DNA of 34,660 nucleotides from Aphanocapsa sp. GSE-SYN-MK-11-07L (GCA_019359715.1 JAHHGS010000122.1:1-34660), one strand, 5' to 3'. Counted from the first letter of the stretch, positions 7,971 to 17,935 are shown. Numbers and translations are program-made. Notes: generated by a model not told the origin, from the letters alone.

Positions 7971-8033
7971 AGTTCTCCTTCAAATTTCCCTAAATTTCGC
8001 TTCGTTATCTGGCTCTTGAGGCCGAAATAAACC

Positions 8034-8219
8034 TTACTTTTTTAAACCCTCTTGAGCCGCCAGAATCGCTAAGATGACAGCCTTGGCATCCTCTAGGGCT
8101 AGACGGGTCTGGGGAGCGGTGTAGCTAATTCCCAGGCGATCGCACAAAAGGCACACTTGCTCAACGCAGGTGTTGTAATCTTCGGCGATCTCGGCAATAG
8201 ACAGGTCTGCAAAACCCAT
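8034..8219 (-). CDS. Small conserved cyanobacterial protein, function unknown
   Basis: From the ATG at 8217-8219 this is a 61-residue protein beginning MGFADLSIAEIAEDYNTCVE and continuing LCDRLGISYTAPQTRLALED. That pattern is one I recall as conserved and uncharacterised across cyanobacteria. The N-terminal half (SIAEIAEDYNTCVEQVCLLC) looks like a short helix-turn-helix or IF2-N-like helical unit, but this is a weak resemblance. A longer frame begins at 8288. I prefer the shorter one because the conserved block starts there, although its ribosome binding site is poor. It lies between accD and psbV on the same strand. Confidence 0.65.
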   Translation of the reverse strand: MGFADLSIAEIAEDYNTCVEQVCLLCDRLGISYTAPQTRLALEDAKAVILAILAAQEGLKK

Positions 8220-8360
8220 AATTGCTTTTTGCTTAAGAGCAAGATTAGATTCTTTAATATCATGCCACTCTGCTGTCCCTTTCCCCAAATAAAGCCAGAG
8301 AGTTGTTACGCTGCTTTACTGGCAGATTGGTGTTAGAGCGTGATCAAACCAACCAAAGGG

Positions 8361-9287
8361 CTAGCTGTCTACCGCCAGCCCAGACAGGTTAAGCGTAGGA
8401 GCAATCAGGGGTAGAGGCTGCTCAACCGGCTGGTGCAGCCGAATCAACCGGACCAAAGTAGGCTTCAGCTGCGTGCGCGGCACAATCGCATCCAGAAAGC
8501 CCTGCCCTAGCAAATATTCGGCAGTTTGAAAATTTTCCGGCAGCTTTTCGTGCAGGGTCTGTTCAACCACTCGTCGCCCGGCAAACCCGATTGTCGCCTT
8601 CGGCTCTGCCAAAATAATGTCTCCCAGCATGGCAAAACTGGCAGTCACTCCCCCGGTTGTCGGATGGGTAAGGACAGGAATATAAAGCAGGCGCTCCTGA
8701 CGATGGCGTTCCAGAGCCGCAGAAGTCTTAGCCATTTGCATCAGGCTCAGCATTCCTTCTTGCATTCTGGCTCCCCCAGAAGCGCAGACCAAGACCACCG
8801 GCAGTCGATCGCGGGTGGCAAATTCGATCAGGCGGGTAATTTTTTCCCCGACCACCGAACCCATGCTGCCGCCCATGAACCGAAAGTCCATTACCCCCAG
8901 CCCTAAAGGCAAACTGTCTAACTGTCCCCTGCCCGTTTCGATCGCGTCTCGCAGTCCGGTTTTTTTGCGGTACTCTAGCAGGCGATCGCTGTAAGGCTTG
9001 CGGTCTTTAAACTGAAGCGGATCGCAGGCAATCAAGTGTTCATCCATGGGTATCCACGTCCCCGGATCAATCAGTTGGCGAATTCGCTCATCGCTATAGA
9101 CCCGAACGTGGTGATTGCACTCTGGGCAAACCATTTGATTAGCCCGCAGGTCTTTGGTGTAGGTCATGACGCCGCAGGCTTCGCACTTCGTCCACAGCCC
9201 ATCGGCAATTTCGCGCTCTTGGGCTTGACTGACCGATGGCGGCGATCCTGACTTCGGTCGATTTGCGAACCAATCAAATAAAGACAT
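8361..9287 (-). CDS. accD: Acetyl-CoA carboxylase carboxyltransferase subunit beta
   Basis: AccD is the beta subunit of the carboxyltransferase that moves CO2 from carboxybiotin to acetyl-CoA, the first step of fatty-acid synthesis. The 308-residue chain has the expected N-terminal zinc ribbon (Cys35, Cys38, Cys54, Cys57 in TKCEACG and MVCPECNHH). A crotonase-like CoA-binding domain follows, with the oxyanion-hole region [20 protein letters not shown] and the [13 protein letters not shown] segment. Length is normal for bacteria. Its partner accA is not in the window, as is common in cyanobacteria. Start ATG 9285-9287 gives the family-typical MSLFDWF. Confidence 0.97.
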   Translation of the reverse strand: MSLFDWFANRPKSGSPPSVSQAQEREIADGLWTKCEACGVMTYTKDLRANQMVCPECNHHVRVYSDERIRQLIDPGTWIPMDEHLIACDPLQFKDRKPYSDRLLEYRKKTGLRDAIETGRGQLDSLPLGLGVMDFRFMGGSMGSVVGEKITRLIEFATRDRLPVVLVCASGGARMQEGMLSLMQMAKTSAALERHRQERLLYIPVLTHPTTGGVTASFAMLGDIILAEPKATIGFAGRRVVEQTLHEKLPENFQTAEYLLGQGFLDAIVPRTQLKPTLVRLIRLHQPVEQPLPLIAPTLNLSGLAVDS

Positions 9288-9622
9288 AGGTCAAGTCTGC
9301 TCCCCATGCATTGGGAAATAAGTCAAGGCACTGTTTGCTTCTATCATCTCATTTTGTTGCAGCGTTGTAACTTGGGGTTCCAGTTTGGGTAGCCTAAAGT
9401 CCTGATTTATGAATGACTCTTACAACTCTTAAAATCTGAAGAAATTGCAGTTTGGTGCATAGATCCTGGAAGCAATCTGGGTACTCTGAAAATAGAGAGG
9501 CACGAGACAAAAGCTTTTGAGTTTCCGTCAAGGTGATGGACTGCAAAAGTATGGCTTGTTCTGGATCTGATCGCTCGCCTAAGTCGTCGCACCTTCATCT
9601 GCTGTCATTACCTGTTAATTCT
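9288..9622. other. Intergenic region, nothing recognised
   Basis: This 335-bp gap separates the divergent accD and 9623 genes. Open frames here (for example the minus-strand frame 9407-9598 and the 5' extension at 9533) show no family resemblance. It presumably holds the accD promoter on the minus strand, but I could not fix one. Confidence 0.4.
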
Positions 9623-9805
9623 ATGTTCTCCTCTAAATCGCCCCAATTTACTTTTCCGCTTTGGCAGTATTTAAATCAGCCTTTGTTTAGCCCTAGCATT
9701 AAGTTGCGGCTGAACCCGAAGGAATTTTGGCAGACTTACAGCATTGAACATCTCCATCGCTGCCTGCAACAGGAATGTGCTCAAAAGGGTAATTCTCACT
9801 CCTGA
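9623..9805 (+). CDS. Short hypothetical protein
   Basis: The 60-residue reading from the ATG at 9623 (MFSSKSPQFTFPLWQYLNQP ...) is compact and rich in aromatic residues, with a Pro/Leu-rich centre (LFSPSIKLRLNPKEFWQTY). The frame continues upstream to 9533, but those 30 residues look non-coding. I do not recognise the family. It is 115 bp upstream of sulfite reductase in the same direction. It could be a small cyanobacterial gene or a chance frame. Confidence 0.4.
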   Translation: MFSSKSPQFTFPLWQYLNQPLFSPSIKLRLNPKEFWQTYSIEHLHRCLQQECAQKGNSHS

Positions 9806-9920
9806 AGTTCGCTAGAATATAGAGTGATTCATCGTAATTCCGGTCGGGTTAGCGGAATTTAACTGTTGCCCTGCCAGACTGAGCTGAAGCTACTGCTCTT
9901 TAGATCACAACTTGGTGTTC

Positions 9921-11840
9921 ATGGTTACTTCTTCTACGCCTGCCCCTTCTGTGCCAAAGCTTTCTAAGCTAGAGGGGCTGAAAGAACGCAGTCAGCATCT
10001 GCGGGAACCCGTTGCGACTGAAATTCAGCAGGATACCACCCACTTTAGTGAAGATGCGGTGCAGATCCTCAAGTTTCACGGTTCCTATCAGCAGGACAAC
10101 CGGGACAATCGGGTTAAAGGGCAAGAAAAAGACTATCAGTTTATGCTGCGGACTCGCAGTCCGGGGGGATTGATTCCGCCGCAGCTCTATCTGGCCCTTG
10201 ACCGGATGGCCGACAGCTACGGCAATGGCACCTTGCGGGCAACCACGCGCCAAGGGTTCCAGATCCACGGCATTCTCAAGCGCAACTTAAAAGCGGCGAT
10301 CGCTGAAATTGTTCGCAACATGGGGTCTACCCTGGGGGCCTGTGGCGACCTGAACCGGAACGTGATGGCGCCACCTGCCCCCTTCACCAACCGCCCAGAC
10401 TACGAGTACGCCCGCACCTACGCCAACCAAATTGCTGATTTGCTGACGCCCCAAACTGGCGCTTACTACGAAATTTGGCTGGATGGTGAAAAAGTAATTT
10501 CGGGCGAAGAAGCGCCCGCCGTCAAAGCTGCCCGCCAGCGGAATGGCAACGGGACGCTGATCGCTGACCCGGAAGAGCCAATTTACGGCGAGCACTACAT
10601 GCCCCGTAAATTTAAGGTGGCAGTGACGGTGCCAGGCGATAACTCTGTGGATTTGTACTCCCAGGATGTCAGTTTGGTTGTAATGACTAATGACCAAGGC
10701 AAACTAGAGGGGTTTAATGTGTTTGCTGGCGGTGGCTTAGGGCGCACCCACAACAAAGAAGAAACCTTTGCCCGGGCCGCAGACCCAATTGGCTACGTTG
10801 ATCAAGCCGACATTTTTGATTTGATCAAGGCCATTGTTGCCACTCAGCGGGATTACGGCGATCGCGTCAGCCGTCGCCACGCCCGGATGAAATATTTGCT
10901 GCACGACTGGGGCGTGGAAAAATTCCGTAAAACCGTCGAAGGTTATTTTGGCAAGCCAATTGCTCCCTTACGTCCCCTGCCCACCTTCAAGTACCTCGAT
11001 TTTCTGGGCTGGCATCAGCAAGGCAATGGAAAACTCTTTCTGGGGATTTCGATTCAAAACGGGCGGGTTAAAGACGAAGGCAAGCTGAAGTTAAGAACTG
11101 CTCTTCGTAAAATTGTCACTACCTACAACCTGCCGATTTGTTTGACTCCGAATCAAAATCTAGTTTTTTACGACATTAGCCCGACAGACCAAGCCAAAAT
11201 CCAAAGTCTGCTTGATCAGCATGGAGTTGAATCAGAAACAGAACTTGACCCATTGGTACGAGAGGCGATGGCCTGTCCGGCTCTGCCCACTTGCGGTTTG
11301 GCGATCGCTGAATCAGAACGGGTGATTCCCAGCATTTTGACTCGGCTACGGAAGTTGCTGGATCGGCTCGGTCTGCCAGACGAGCATTTTGTCGTACGGA
11401 TGACGGGGTGTCCGAATGGTTGCGCCCGTCCTTACTTAGCAGAAGTTGGTTTTGTTGGAATTACGCCGGAAACCTACCAGCTTTGGCTGGGCGGTTGTCC
11501 CAACCAAACTCGCTTAGCCCGCACCTATCTGGAAAAATTGCCGATTCAAGACCTAGAAGTAACCCTAGAACCGCTGCTGGTCTATTTCAAGCAGGATTGC
11601 AAGCCCTCAGAAAGCTTTGGTGATTTTTGCGATCGGGTCGGGTTTGAGGCCCTGCGTGATTTTGCTCAAGCTTACGTGCCGGGAAAACCTGTGCAAGCTG
11701 GCAAAAACAGCCTCAAAAATCGCCGTCGGTTAGATGTGCGCGAAGATGTTTACCTGCAACTGAAAGAGCGGGCTAAACAAGAGGGTAAATCGCTGACTCA
11801 ACTTGCCACCGAGGCGATCGCTGCCTACTTGGCTGATTAA
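9921..11840 (+). CDS. sir: Ferredoxin-dependent sulfite reductase
   Basis: This assimilatory enzyme reduces sulfite to sulfide with six electrons from ferredoxin, using siroheme coupled to a [4Fe-4S] cluster. The cluster cysteines appear as ACPALPTC (C-x5-C) and TGCPNGC (C-x3-C). The two pseudo-symmetric ferrodoxin-like halves and siroheme-binding arginines ([21 protein letters not shown]) are present. At 639 residues from ATG 9921 it has the size of cyanobacterial and plastid Sir; TTG and GTG alternatives lie 6-9 bases upstream. The first 45 residues are low-complexity. After the catalytic fold, the last 40 residues ([20 protein letters not shown] and on) look like a ribbon-helix-helix unit, an uncommon extension of a reductase. 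Confidence 0.95.
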   Translation: MVTSSTPAPSVPKLSKLEGLKERSQHLREPVATEIQQDTTHFSEDAVQILKFHGSYQQDNRDNRVKGQEKDYQFMLRTRSPGGLIPPQLYLALDRMADSYGNGTLRATTRQGFQIHGILKRNLKAAIAEIVRNMGSTLGACGDLNRNVMAPPAPFTNRPDYEYARTYANQIADLLTPQTGAYYEIWLDGEKVISGEEAPAVKAARQRNGNGTLIADPEEPIYGEHYMPRKFKVAVTVPGDNSVDLYSQDVSLVVMTNDQGKLEGFNVFAGGGLGRTHNKEETFARAADPIGYVDQADIFDLIKAIVATQRDYGDRVSRRHARMKYLLHDWGVEKFRKTVEGYFGKPIAPLRPLPTFKYLDFLGWHQQGNGKLFLGISIQNGRVKDEGKLKLRTALRKIVTTYNLPICLTPNQNLVFYDISPTDQAKIQSLLDQHGVESETELDPLVREAMACPALPTCGLAIAESERVIPSILTRLRKLLDRLGLPDEHFVVRMTGCPNGCARPYLAEVGFVGITPETYQLWLGGCPNQTRLARTYLEKLPIQDLEVTLEPLLVYFKQDCKPSESFGDFCDRVGFEALRDFAQAYVPGKPVQAGKNSLKNRRRLDVREDVYLQLKERAKQEGKSLTQLATEAIAAYLAD

Positions 11841-11926
11841 AATGTCATCGGTGCGCCCTACTCTGGCTGAGGCAATTGTGTTTCGAGCTAAAGTAACCCT
11901 GCTGCAAGGGCGGCGGTGGCTACAAA

Positions 11927-12319
11927 ATGTTGGCACTGTCCAATCTTACTTACGATCAGCGCCTGGCTCGTTTCTACGCCGAACGGATTCCCCATGAACC
12001 CCGTTGGCAGCGAGAACCTGTGATCACATTAGGTCGTTCGATCAAGCTGGTTGTTGAAGTGGTCAGTCCCAATTGGGAAACAGACTATGCCCGCAAGGTC
12101 GAGGAATATGCACTCTTGGGTGTTCCCGAATATTGGATTGTTGATTATCGTGGACTAGGAGGCATCAGCTTCATTGGCAAACCAAAACAGCCTACCTTTA
12201 CCGTCTGCCAATTGGAGGTCGAGGAATATCGTCAGCACCAATATCAACTCGGTGAGGTGGTCGTGTCGGGACTGTTACCCGATTTGCGACTTCGGTTAGA
12301 TGATGTTCTTCCTCGCTAA
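11927..12319 (+). pseudogene. N-terminally truncated Uma2-family (DUF820) gene
   Basis: The 130-codon frame holds the C-terminal two thirds of a Uma2 protein, a PD-(D/E)XK nuclease-like fold very common in cyanobacteria. Recognisable parts are SIKLVVEVVSPNWETDYARK, LLGVPEYWIVDYRGLGG and FIGKPKQPTFTV. Full-length members of this branch have about 190 residues. The first 70-90, including the LxxGxxxxM segment, are missing, and a TAA lies in frame just upstream of the ATG. The region 11842-11926 does not restore the N-terminus in another frame. I therefore call it a 5'-truncated copy; a short functional form cannot be excluded. Confidence 0.65.
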
Positions 12320-12426
12320 CAGAAGAATTTTGCAAACACGCTGCGATCGCATGGACAGCTAGTTTTCCCTAGTTCGGGAAGGCCACGATACTCCCAGTCG
12401 CTACGCGATTTGCCAATGGTTTGAAG

Positions 12427-12804
12427 TTATGCAGTCCATGCCAAAATTTTGCAAATTTGCTCCGCCACGTTCATCGCCCGATAGGGCTTGGTTAAGATTC
12501 CAGCTACAGCCAGGTCGGCAAAGCTCTCTTGATCGGAAGCCTGAATTTTAGCTGTTACTAGAATCACCGGAATATTTTGGGTTTGGGGGTTGGCTTGCAG
12601 GCCAGCAAAGGTCATCCGGCCATCCATGTCTGGCATCATCACATCGAGCAAAATGGCGTCGGGTTGCTCAGCGGCGGCGATCGCGATTCCCTTTTGACCA
12701 GAACTAGCCGTTAATACTCGCCAGCCCATACTCATCTCCAAACCCAACTGGGTAATATCGCGAATGTCCTCTTCATCGTCAATGATCAGAATGCACTTTG
12801 TCAT
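12427..12804 (-). CDS. Single-domain response regulator (CheY-like)
   Basis: The 125-residue protein is one receiver domain: acidic pocket IIDDEED (residues 7-13), phosphoacceptor Asp54 in ILLDVMMPDMDG, Thr in ILVTAK and Lys in LTKPY. There is no output domain, so it acts by protein contact or as a phosphate shuttle. The ATG at 12802-12804 overlaps the stop of the upstream kinase as ATGA, with GGAGGAG just before it. Translation is therefore coupled and the kinase is the likely cognate partner. Confidence 0.92.
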   Translation of the reverse strand: MTKCILIIDDEEDIRDITQLGLEMSMGWRVLTASSGQKGIAIAAAEQPDAILLDVMMPDMDGRMTFAGLQANPQTQNIPVILVTAKIQASDQESFADLAVAGILTKPYRAMNVAEQICKILAWTA

Positions 12805-14306
12805 GGCTCCTCCAGATTGAGCGGGAGCTGAATATGAAACGTGCTGCCCTGACTCAACACACTTTCCACCCAAATCTTGCCTCCGTGGAGATTGACAATG
12901 CTGCGACAGATCGCTAGCCCCAGCCCAGTGCCGCCTTTTTTGCGGGAATCGGAAGCATCAACCTGTTGGAACCGCTCAAAAATGCTGTGTAGTTTGTCTG
13001 TTGGAATCCCCCGTCCGTGATCCTGCACTTGCAGATGCAGCCATTCCGAAGTCAGCTCTGCCGACAGTCGAACGATGCCACCTGGCTCAGAGAACTTGAT
13101 CGCGTTACTGAGCAGATTCGTTAAAGTTTGCAGGATGCAATCGGGGTCGGCGTTGAGGGTGACGGCCATAGGCTCAATCGCGAGGCTAATCTTAGCTTGG
13201 GTGGCCATGCCCTGCATCGCTTCTCCGGCCTGGGTGATTAGCTCAGCCGCATTGCAATCAACTTTCTGGAGCGAAATCTTGCCCGCTTTAATCCGCTCTA
13301 AATCAAGAATGTCATTAATCAGGCGAATCAATCGCTCGGTACTGTTGGTGGCAATCTCTAGAACCCGCTGCCCTTGAGGGGTTAAACTGCCCAACTGTCC
13401 GGTTGCCAGCAAATCCAGCGCTCCCATCAGGGAGGTGAGTGGCGTTCGCAGTTCATGGCTGACCAGGGAGATAAATTCGTTCTCCAACTGCTTGCGTTCG
13501 GTGATGTCATTGGCAATATTGAGGGCGCAGGGCACCCCGGCTAGCTCAATTTGCTCGATCGACAATAAGACCGTGCGGGTCTGGCCAGTTTTAGTCCGAA
13601 ACTCAAACTCCTGATTGTGGACGACCCCGGTTGTCTGTAAATCGGCGATCGCTTTGGCATAGGCAATCCGATCCAGACCGGTATCAAGTTCCAACACGGT
13701 CTGCCCAATTAGTTCTGCCAGGGGATACCCTGTGATCCGGAGAAAATTGGCATTGGCATCAATAAATCTTCCTTCGGCTAGGGTGGTAATGGCGATCGGG
13801 TTGGGGCTAGAGCGAAAGGCTTTCGCAAACTTTTCTTCTGCTTGTTGGAGGGCTTGTAGGGCTAGTTCCCGCTCCTGGACTTCTTGCTGGAGCCGCTGAT
13901 TTTGGTTTTGGAGTTGCCGTTGCAGCCGCTGGATCGTGAGGTGATGCTCAACTCTGGCCAGCACCTCTTCGACCTGAAAGGGTTTGGTGATGTAGTCTAC
14001 CCCACCGATCGCAAACGCCTTCACTTTATCTAAAACATCTTCATGGGCACTGATAAAAATCACCGGAATATCTTGGGTTTGGCTGTCTGCCTTCAGGTGC
14101 TGGCAAACTTCATAGCCGTTCATTTCCGGCATATTCACATCCAGCAGGATCAAATCTGGCGGTGCGGCTTGGGCGGCTCGACACCCGGTTGATCCCTTGG
14201 TGACACTCCGCACCTTGTAGCCCTGAGTTGTCAGCAGCGTCGCCAGAAGCTGTAAATTCTCTGGCGTGTCATCAATGACGAGAATGTCACCTTTAGGTTG
14301 TCTCAT
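12801..14306 (-). CDS. Histidine kinase with N-terminal receiver and PAS domain
   Basis: The 501-residue soluble kinase has the order receiver (about 6-122, Asp56 in LILLDVNMPEMNG), coiled coil (125-160), PAS (160-270), HisKA with His284 in FISLVSHELRTPLTSL, and HATPase (TNLLSNAIKF, DHGRGIP, GGTGLGLAICRSI). There is no membrane segment. The N-terminal receiver suggests it takes phosphate from another kinase, and the upstream hybrid kinase is an obvious candidate. It lies 91 bp after that gene and overlaps the following single-domain receiver by 4 bp. The PAS ligand is unknown. Confidence 0.92.
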   Translation of the reverse strand: MRQPKGDILVIDDTPENLQLLATLLTTQGYKVRSVTKGSTGCRAAQAAPPDLILLDVNMPEMNGYEVCQHLKADSQTQDIPVIFISAHEDVLDKVKAFAIGGVDYITKPFQVEEVLARVEHHLTIQRLQRQLQNQNQRLQQEVQERELALQALQQAEEKFAKAFRSSPNPIAITTLAEGRFIDANANFLRITGYPLAELIGQTVLELDTGLDRIAYAKAIADLQTTGVVHNQEFEFRTKTGQTRTVLLSIEQIELAGVPCALNIANDITERKQLENEFISLVSHELRTPLTSLMGALDLLATGQLGSLTPQGQRVLEIATNSTERLIRLINDILDLERIKAGKISLQKVDCNAAELITQAGEAMQGMATQAKISLAIEPMAVTLNADPDCILQTLTNLLSNAIKFSEPGGIVRLSAELTSEWLHLQVQDHGRGIPTDKLHSIFERFQQVDASDSRKKGGTGLGLAICRSIVNLHGGKIWVESVLSQGSTFHIQLPLNLEEP

Positions 14307-14397
14307 GGACGGGGGGCGACAGAGTCAGAAAGGCTAATGAACAGCCTAAAAGGCAATCGAGAAGAACTAGAGAAGAAGGTTGAAGCTTTGAAGACAG

Positions 14398-16821
14398 CTA
14401 AGAAGGGCTGTAATCTTGCGTCAGTTCAATAATTTCATCAAACCGAAAGTCCGCCACTAGGGCTGCGATCGCCTCGGCAACTTGAGCCTGTTGAGCGGGA
14501 ACTTCGCTCAACAACTGGGTAATTAATTCGGCATCGACTTGAATCGCGGCCTGATGTAGGCGGGCAAGCCAATCGGACGACATGATCTGCAATGACTCTC
14601 TGGTCAAGAGGAGGTGCGGATGGGGGGCAGCGGCCGTCGGCAAAGCCCGGACATAGCGCACCCCCAGATGGTCGGCAATTTTGGCAAAAATCATCTCTTC
14701 TCGGAACGGCTTATGGACAAAATCATCGCAGCCCACGGCTAAAATTTGGGATTGCTGCTCCTCGAAGGCGGTGGCTGTCAAGGCAATGATCACTGTCTTC
14801 TGACCACCGGGTTGAGATTTGATGTAGCGGGTGGCGGCGTAGCCATCCAGTTCGGGCATCAGCATATCCATCCAAATCAGGTCGGGTTGCCAGTCTTGCC
14901 AACCGGCGATCGCGGCTTTACCATCGGCCGCGGCTTGGGTCTGAAAACCAACCGTCTTTAACAGCGTCACCAGTAGCTCTCGATTTTCTGGCCGATCGTC
15001 CACAACCAGAATTCGATAGTCCGGTTGGCCAGCGGCCAGACTGAGCACCCGGCCGACTGTAGGCAGGGCCAAAGGTTTGTGGTCAGCCAGCTCTGCTTTA
15101 ATCTGAAACGAAAAGGTCGATCCCTGATTGAGCTGGCTGCTGAAGTGAATCTCTCCACCCATCAGTTGGACGAATTGACGGCTAATGGCCAGACCTAAAC
15201 CTGTGCCTTCTTGGGTTCCGGCTCCGATCACAGACTGCAAAAAGGGCTGGAATAATTGCGGTTGTTCTGCCAGGGCAATCCCGCAGCCTGTATCTGCGAT
15301 CGTAAACTTTAGGTAATCGGCGTTGTGATGGTGCTGATAGGAAGCTGCCAGCGTCACCCCACCAACATCAGTAAACTTGACCGCATTGCCGAGTAAATTA
15401 ATCAGCACCTGCCGTAACTTGCCCTCATCACTGATCACAAACTGGGGCAGGTCAGCCGCCCAGTTGACCTGCAAGTTCAGTTTTTTAGCTTCGGCTCGAA
15501 TTTGAAACATCTCCCGCAGGGTTTGTAGCAAGCTATGCAGGTCAAAAATTGCTGGACGCAGGACAATTTTTCCCGCCTCAATCTTAGACATTTCCAGCAC
15601 ATCGTTAATTAACCCCAACAGGTGCTCGCCACTGCGATTAATAATCGTTAGAGATTCCTGTTGCTGATCGGTTAACAGGGGGTCACGCTCCATCACCTGA
15701 GCGAATCCAAGAATCGCGTTGAGGGGAGTCCGCAGCTCGTGGCTCATGTGGGCTAAAAAAGCACTTTTAGCGCGGTTGGCGGCTTCGGCTTCTTGGGCTT
15801 TTTGCTCCAACTGGTGGCTAGAATTTTCTAGCTGCCGCCGCGAAAGCTGAAGCTGACGGGAGAGCCAGTGGACGCAAACTGAGAGCAGGACGGCTGAAAT
15901 CAAACCAACCAGCACCACCGTAACCGCCAGTTGCCGAGCTGGCGCAAAGGCTTCCGCTTGACTCATTTCCACAATTAGCGAAACATCCTGGCCGTCTAGC
16001 CAACGATAGACCCCAATCACAGACTTGCCTTGGTAGTTGCGATACAAGCCAGACCCATTGATGCCACTCATAGCAGCATTAATGCCCTGGCTGCTCAGTC
16101 CCGTCGCCGGATCCTGCTGATCCGATCGCTGCTTAGAAATAAAGGTGTTCTTGTTGGTCAAAGATCCAACCAGATAGGTTTCGCCGCTTTTGCCTAGTCC
16201 AGAGCGTTCTCGGACAATTTGGTCAATCCGGTCTAGATTCACATGGGCCAGCACCACGCCCTGGCGGACTCCGGCGGGATTGCGAATCGGGGTGGCCAAG
16301 GTGACAGCAGGCTTACCGGTATCGGCAGAGAGATAAAAAATTGGCGTGAAGAATTCACCGGGTTGAACCTGCTCAAAATAGGTCACATTGGCCATAATTT
16401 CATACTCGCCCACCCGCTCTTTGTTCGTAGACAGCAGGACTCGATTGCTGCGGTTAATCAGAAACACCTCTCTCAGACTGGGCTTGAGGTTGACAGCCCG
16501 CTGCCAGTAGTCAAACAGAATGGTTTCGGTCGCAGGATGCTCGCTCCTTGTCTCCGCTGGATTCAGCAAAATAACCAGACTTCGCTGCACATCCGGCGAT
16601 CGCGTAATCAGCAGAAAGTCTCGCTCTTGCTCCTCGAACCAGCGGCTAATTTCTTCCTCCTTCAGAGAGGCGGTGACTTCCAGGCGATCGAAGGCGGCTT
16701 GCTTGAGGGCTTCTCTGGCGCTGATGAAGGTCACGCCACCCACCACTGCCACCGCAAGCAGCGACAGCAGCAGAAAAATACTGGCAATTTTATCGGTGAG
16801 GGGCTGATACCAGAGTTTCAT
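14398..16821 (-). CDS. Membrane hybrid histidine kinase (Cache sensor, C-terminal receiver)
   Basis: The protein is 807 residues from ATG 16821. Transmembrane helices lie near 9-34 and 296-319. Between them is a periplasmic double-Cache-like sensor (FDYWQRAVNLKPSLREVFLI ... TPIRNPAGVRQGVVLAHVNL). A coiled coil follows, then HisKA with His361 in AFLAHMSHELRTPLNAIL, HATPase (INLLGNAVKF, DTGCGIA, EGTGLGLAIS), and a receiver with Asp652 in LIWMDMLMPELDG. The last 75 residues (SSDWLARLHQAAIQVDAELI) are a helical tail that lacks a clear phosphotransfer His. Cache domains bind small extracellular metabolites; the ligand is unknown. TTG at 16842 is an alternative start. It is the first gene of a three-gene signalling cluster. 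Confidence 0.92.
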   Translation of the reverse strand: MKLWYQPLTDKIASIFLLLSLLAVAVVGGVTFISAREALKQAAFDRLEVTASLKEEEISRWFEEQERDFLLITRSPDVQRSLVILLNPAETRSEHPATETILFDYWQRAVNLKPSLREVFLINRSNRVLLSTNKERVGEYEIMANVTYFEQVQPGEFFTPIFYLSADTGKPAVTLATPIRNPAGVRQGVVLAHVNLDRIDQIVRERSGLGKSGETYLVGSLTNKNTFISKQRSDQQDPATGLSSQGINAAMSGINGSGLYRNYQGKSVIGVYRWLDGQDVSLIVEMSQAEAFAPARQLAVTVVLVGLISAVLLSVCVHWLSRQLQLSRRQLENSSHQLEQKAQEAEAANRAKSAFLAHMSHELRTPLNAILGFAQVMERDPLLTDQQQESLTIINRSGEHLLGLINDVLEMSKIEAGKIVLRPAIFDLHSLLQTLREMFQIRAEAKKLNLQVNWAADLPQFVISDEGKLRQVLINLLGNAVKFTDVGGVTLAASYQHHHNADYLKFTIADTGCGIALAEQPQLFQPFLQSVIGAGTQEGTGLGLAISRQFVQLMGGEIHFSSQLNQGSTFSFQIKAELADHKPLALPTVGRVLSLAAGQPDYRILVVDDRPENRELLVTLLKTVGFQTQAAADGKAAIAGWQDWQPDLIWMDMLMPELDGYAATRYIKSQPGGQKTVIIALTATAFEEQQSQILAVGCDDFVHKPFREEMIFAKIADHLGVRYVRALPTAAAPHPHLLLTRESLQIMSSDWLARLHQAAIQVDAELITQLLSEVPAQQAQVAEAIAALVADFRFDEIIELTQDYSPS

Positions 16822-17131
16822 CGACAGTGGTCGGAAAATCAACTTAATTCTACGCTGGCAACCCCAGCTCAGTTTTGCCCCGATCGCATGCAGACCCGTG
16901 CCGGATACAAGTGCAGCTCAGCGGAGCCATTACGGGCGGAGCGATCGCTAAGACGACGGGTTCCTGCCCCGTGGCGAGTCGATACTGCTGGCGCTTGGCT
17001 TGATTGTAGCGATTCCCTGCGGGACGGCAGAGCGATCGCCGCTTCGACGATCGAGCGCTTGGCACAGAGACGGCATTTTTCAGACTAGGATTTTGGCATG
17101 TCCAACTCCCGCAGCTATTCCCTGTCGAACC
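16822..17131. other. Intergenic region, nothing recognised
   Basis: This 310-bp gap lies between the kinase start and the Uma2 stop. It holds several GCGATCGC octamers and short open frames on both strands without family resemblance. The kinase promoter should be here on the minus strand, but no convincing boxes were found. Confidence 0.4.
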
Positions 17132-17710
17132 CTACTGCCATAGCCAATCCAGGCTGAGGGTCAGCCCTGGTAAAACGGACTCTCCAGACAGCGTAGCGGG
17201 GGCTTGCAAAATCTCAACCGGCTGCCCCGGACAATAAATTTCGACTTGTTTGTCTTGCGGATTGATCAGCCAGCCCAAGCGAATCCCGCTGGCCAGGTAT
17301 TCCTGCATCTTCAGCCGCGTGGTGTGCAAATTATCGGAAGGGGAGAGCAGTTCGACCACAAAGTCTGGGCATAGGGGCGGGAATTTGCGCTGTTGTTCAG
17401 GAATCAGCGCCTCCCAGCGAGATTTTTCCACCCAAGCAATATCGGGAGAGCGATCGCCACCGCCCGGAAGTCTGAAGCAAGTGGAGGAATCGAAGACCAC
17501 TCCCAGTTTTGTCTGACGGTTCCAAACGACAAAATCTGAGATTAATTCAGCATTATCTTTTCCGGTTTCTCCACCTGTCGGCGACATAATCACAAGTTCT
17601 CCAGAAGGGGTGCGCTCAAGCTTAATGTCCGGGTTGGCCGCACAGAGGCGATCAAACTGCTCCTCGGTCAGGGTTGTGATCGAGCTGAGGTCGATGGTAA
17701 AGGCTGTCAT
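17132..17710 (-). CDS. Uma2-family (DUF820) putative endonuclease
   Basis: The 192-residue protein is a full-length Uma2 member. It has FDRLCAANPDIKLERTPSGE, then ELVIMSPTGGETG, RSPDIAWVEKSRWEAL and PDFVVELLSPSDNLHTTRLK with GIRLGWLINPQDKQVEIY. The Glu, Asp, Glu and Lys-containing segments correspond to the PD-(D/E)XK core. These proteins are present in many copies in cyanobacteria. Their biological role is not established, and nuclease activity is inferred from the fold. I chose ATG 17708-17710 over the longer frame from 17755, because the family start is near TAFTIDLSSIT. Confidence 0.85.
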   Translation of the reverse strand: MTAFTIDLSSITTLTEEQFDRLCAANPDIKLERTPSGELVIMSPTGGETGKDNAELISDFVVWNRQTKLGVVFDSSTCFRLPGGGDRSPDIAWVEKSRWEALIPEQQRKFPPLCPDFVVELLSPSDNLHTTRLKMQEYLASGIRLGWLINPQDKQVEIYCPGQPVEILQAPATLSGESVLPGLTLSLDWLWQ

Positions 17711-17803
17711 CGGTGTAGACCTTTTCAGAGGTTCATCTTCTAGTGTACTGAGCAAGATTGTCGGGATCTCAATAGAGTTTCACTAAAGTCCATCTAATTG
17801 GGA

Positions 17804-17935
17804 CTAAAAGCCGTATTGCTTGACTTGCATGTTCCAAAGCGTGGCATACTCGCTTCCAAGTTGCAAAAGTTTCTCGTGCGTTCCCTCCTCAATAAGACGC
17901 CCGGCCTTCAGGACTAATATGCGCTCAGCCGGGTT
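17804..17935 (-). pseudogene. 3' stump of an ABC transporter (MsbA-like) gene
   Basis: On the minus strand, 43 codons ending in TAG at 17804-17806 read NPAERILVLKAGRLIEEGTH then EKLLQLGSEYATLWNMQVKQ. This is the segment just after the H-loop of an exporter-type ABC ATPase (usually ADRILVL..GRIVE.GTHEEL) plus its C-terminal tail. The Walker motifs, the H-loop and the membrane domain are missing. The coding resemblance stops near 17935, exactly where the neighbouring protease remnant begins on the other strand. Confidence 0.8.

Noticed and set aside
16850-17065. A 71-codon minus-strand frame in the 16822-17131 gap
   Set aside because: Arg/Ser/Pro-rich translation without recognisable motifs and no ribosome binding site.
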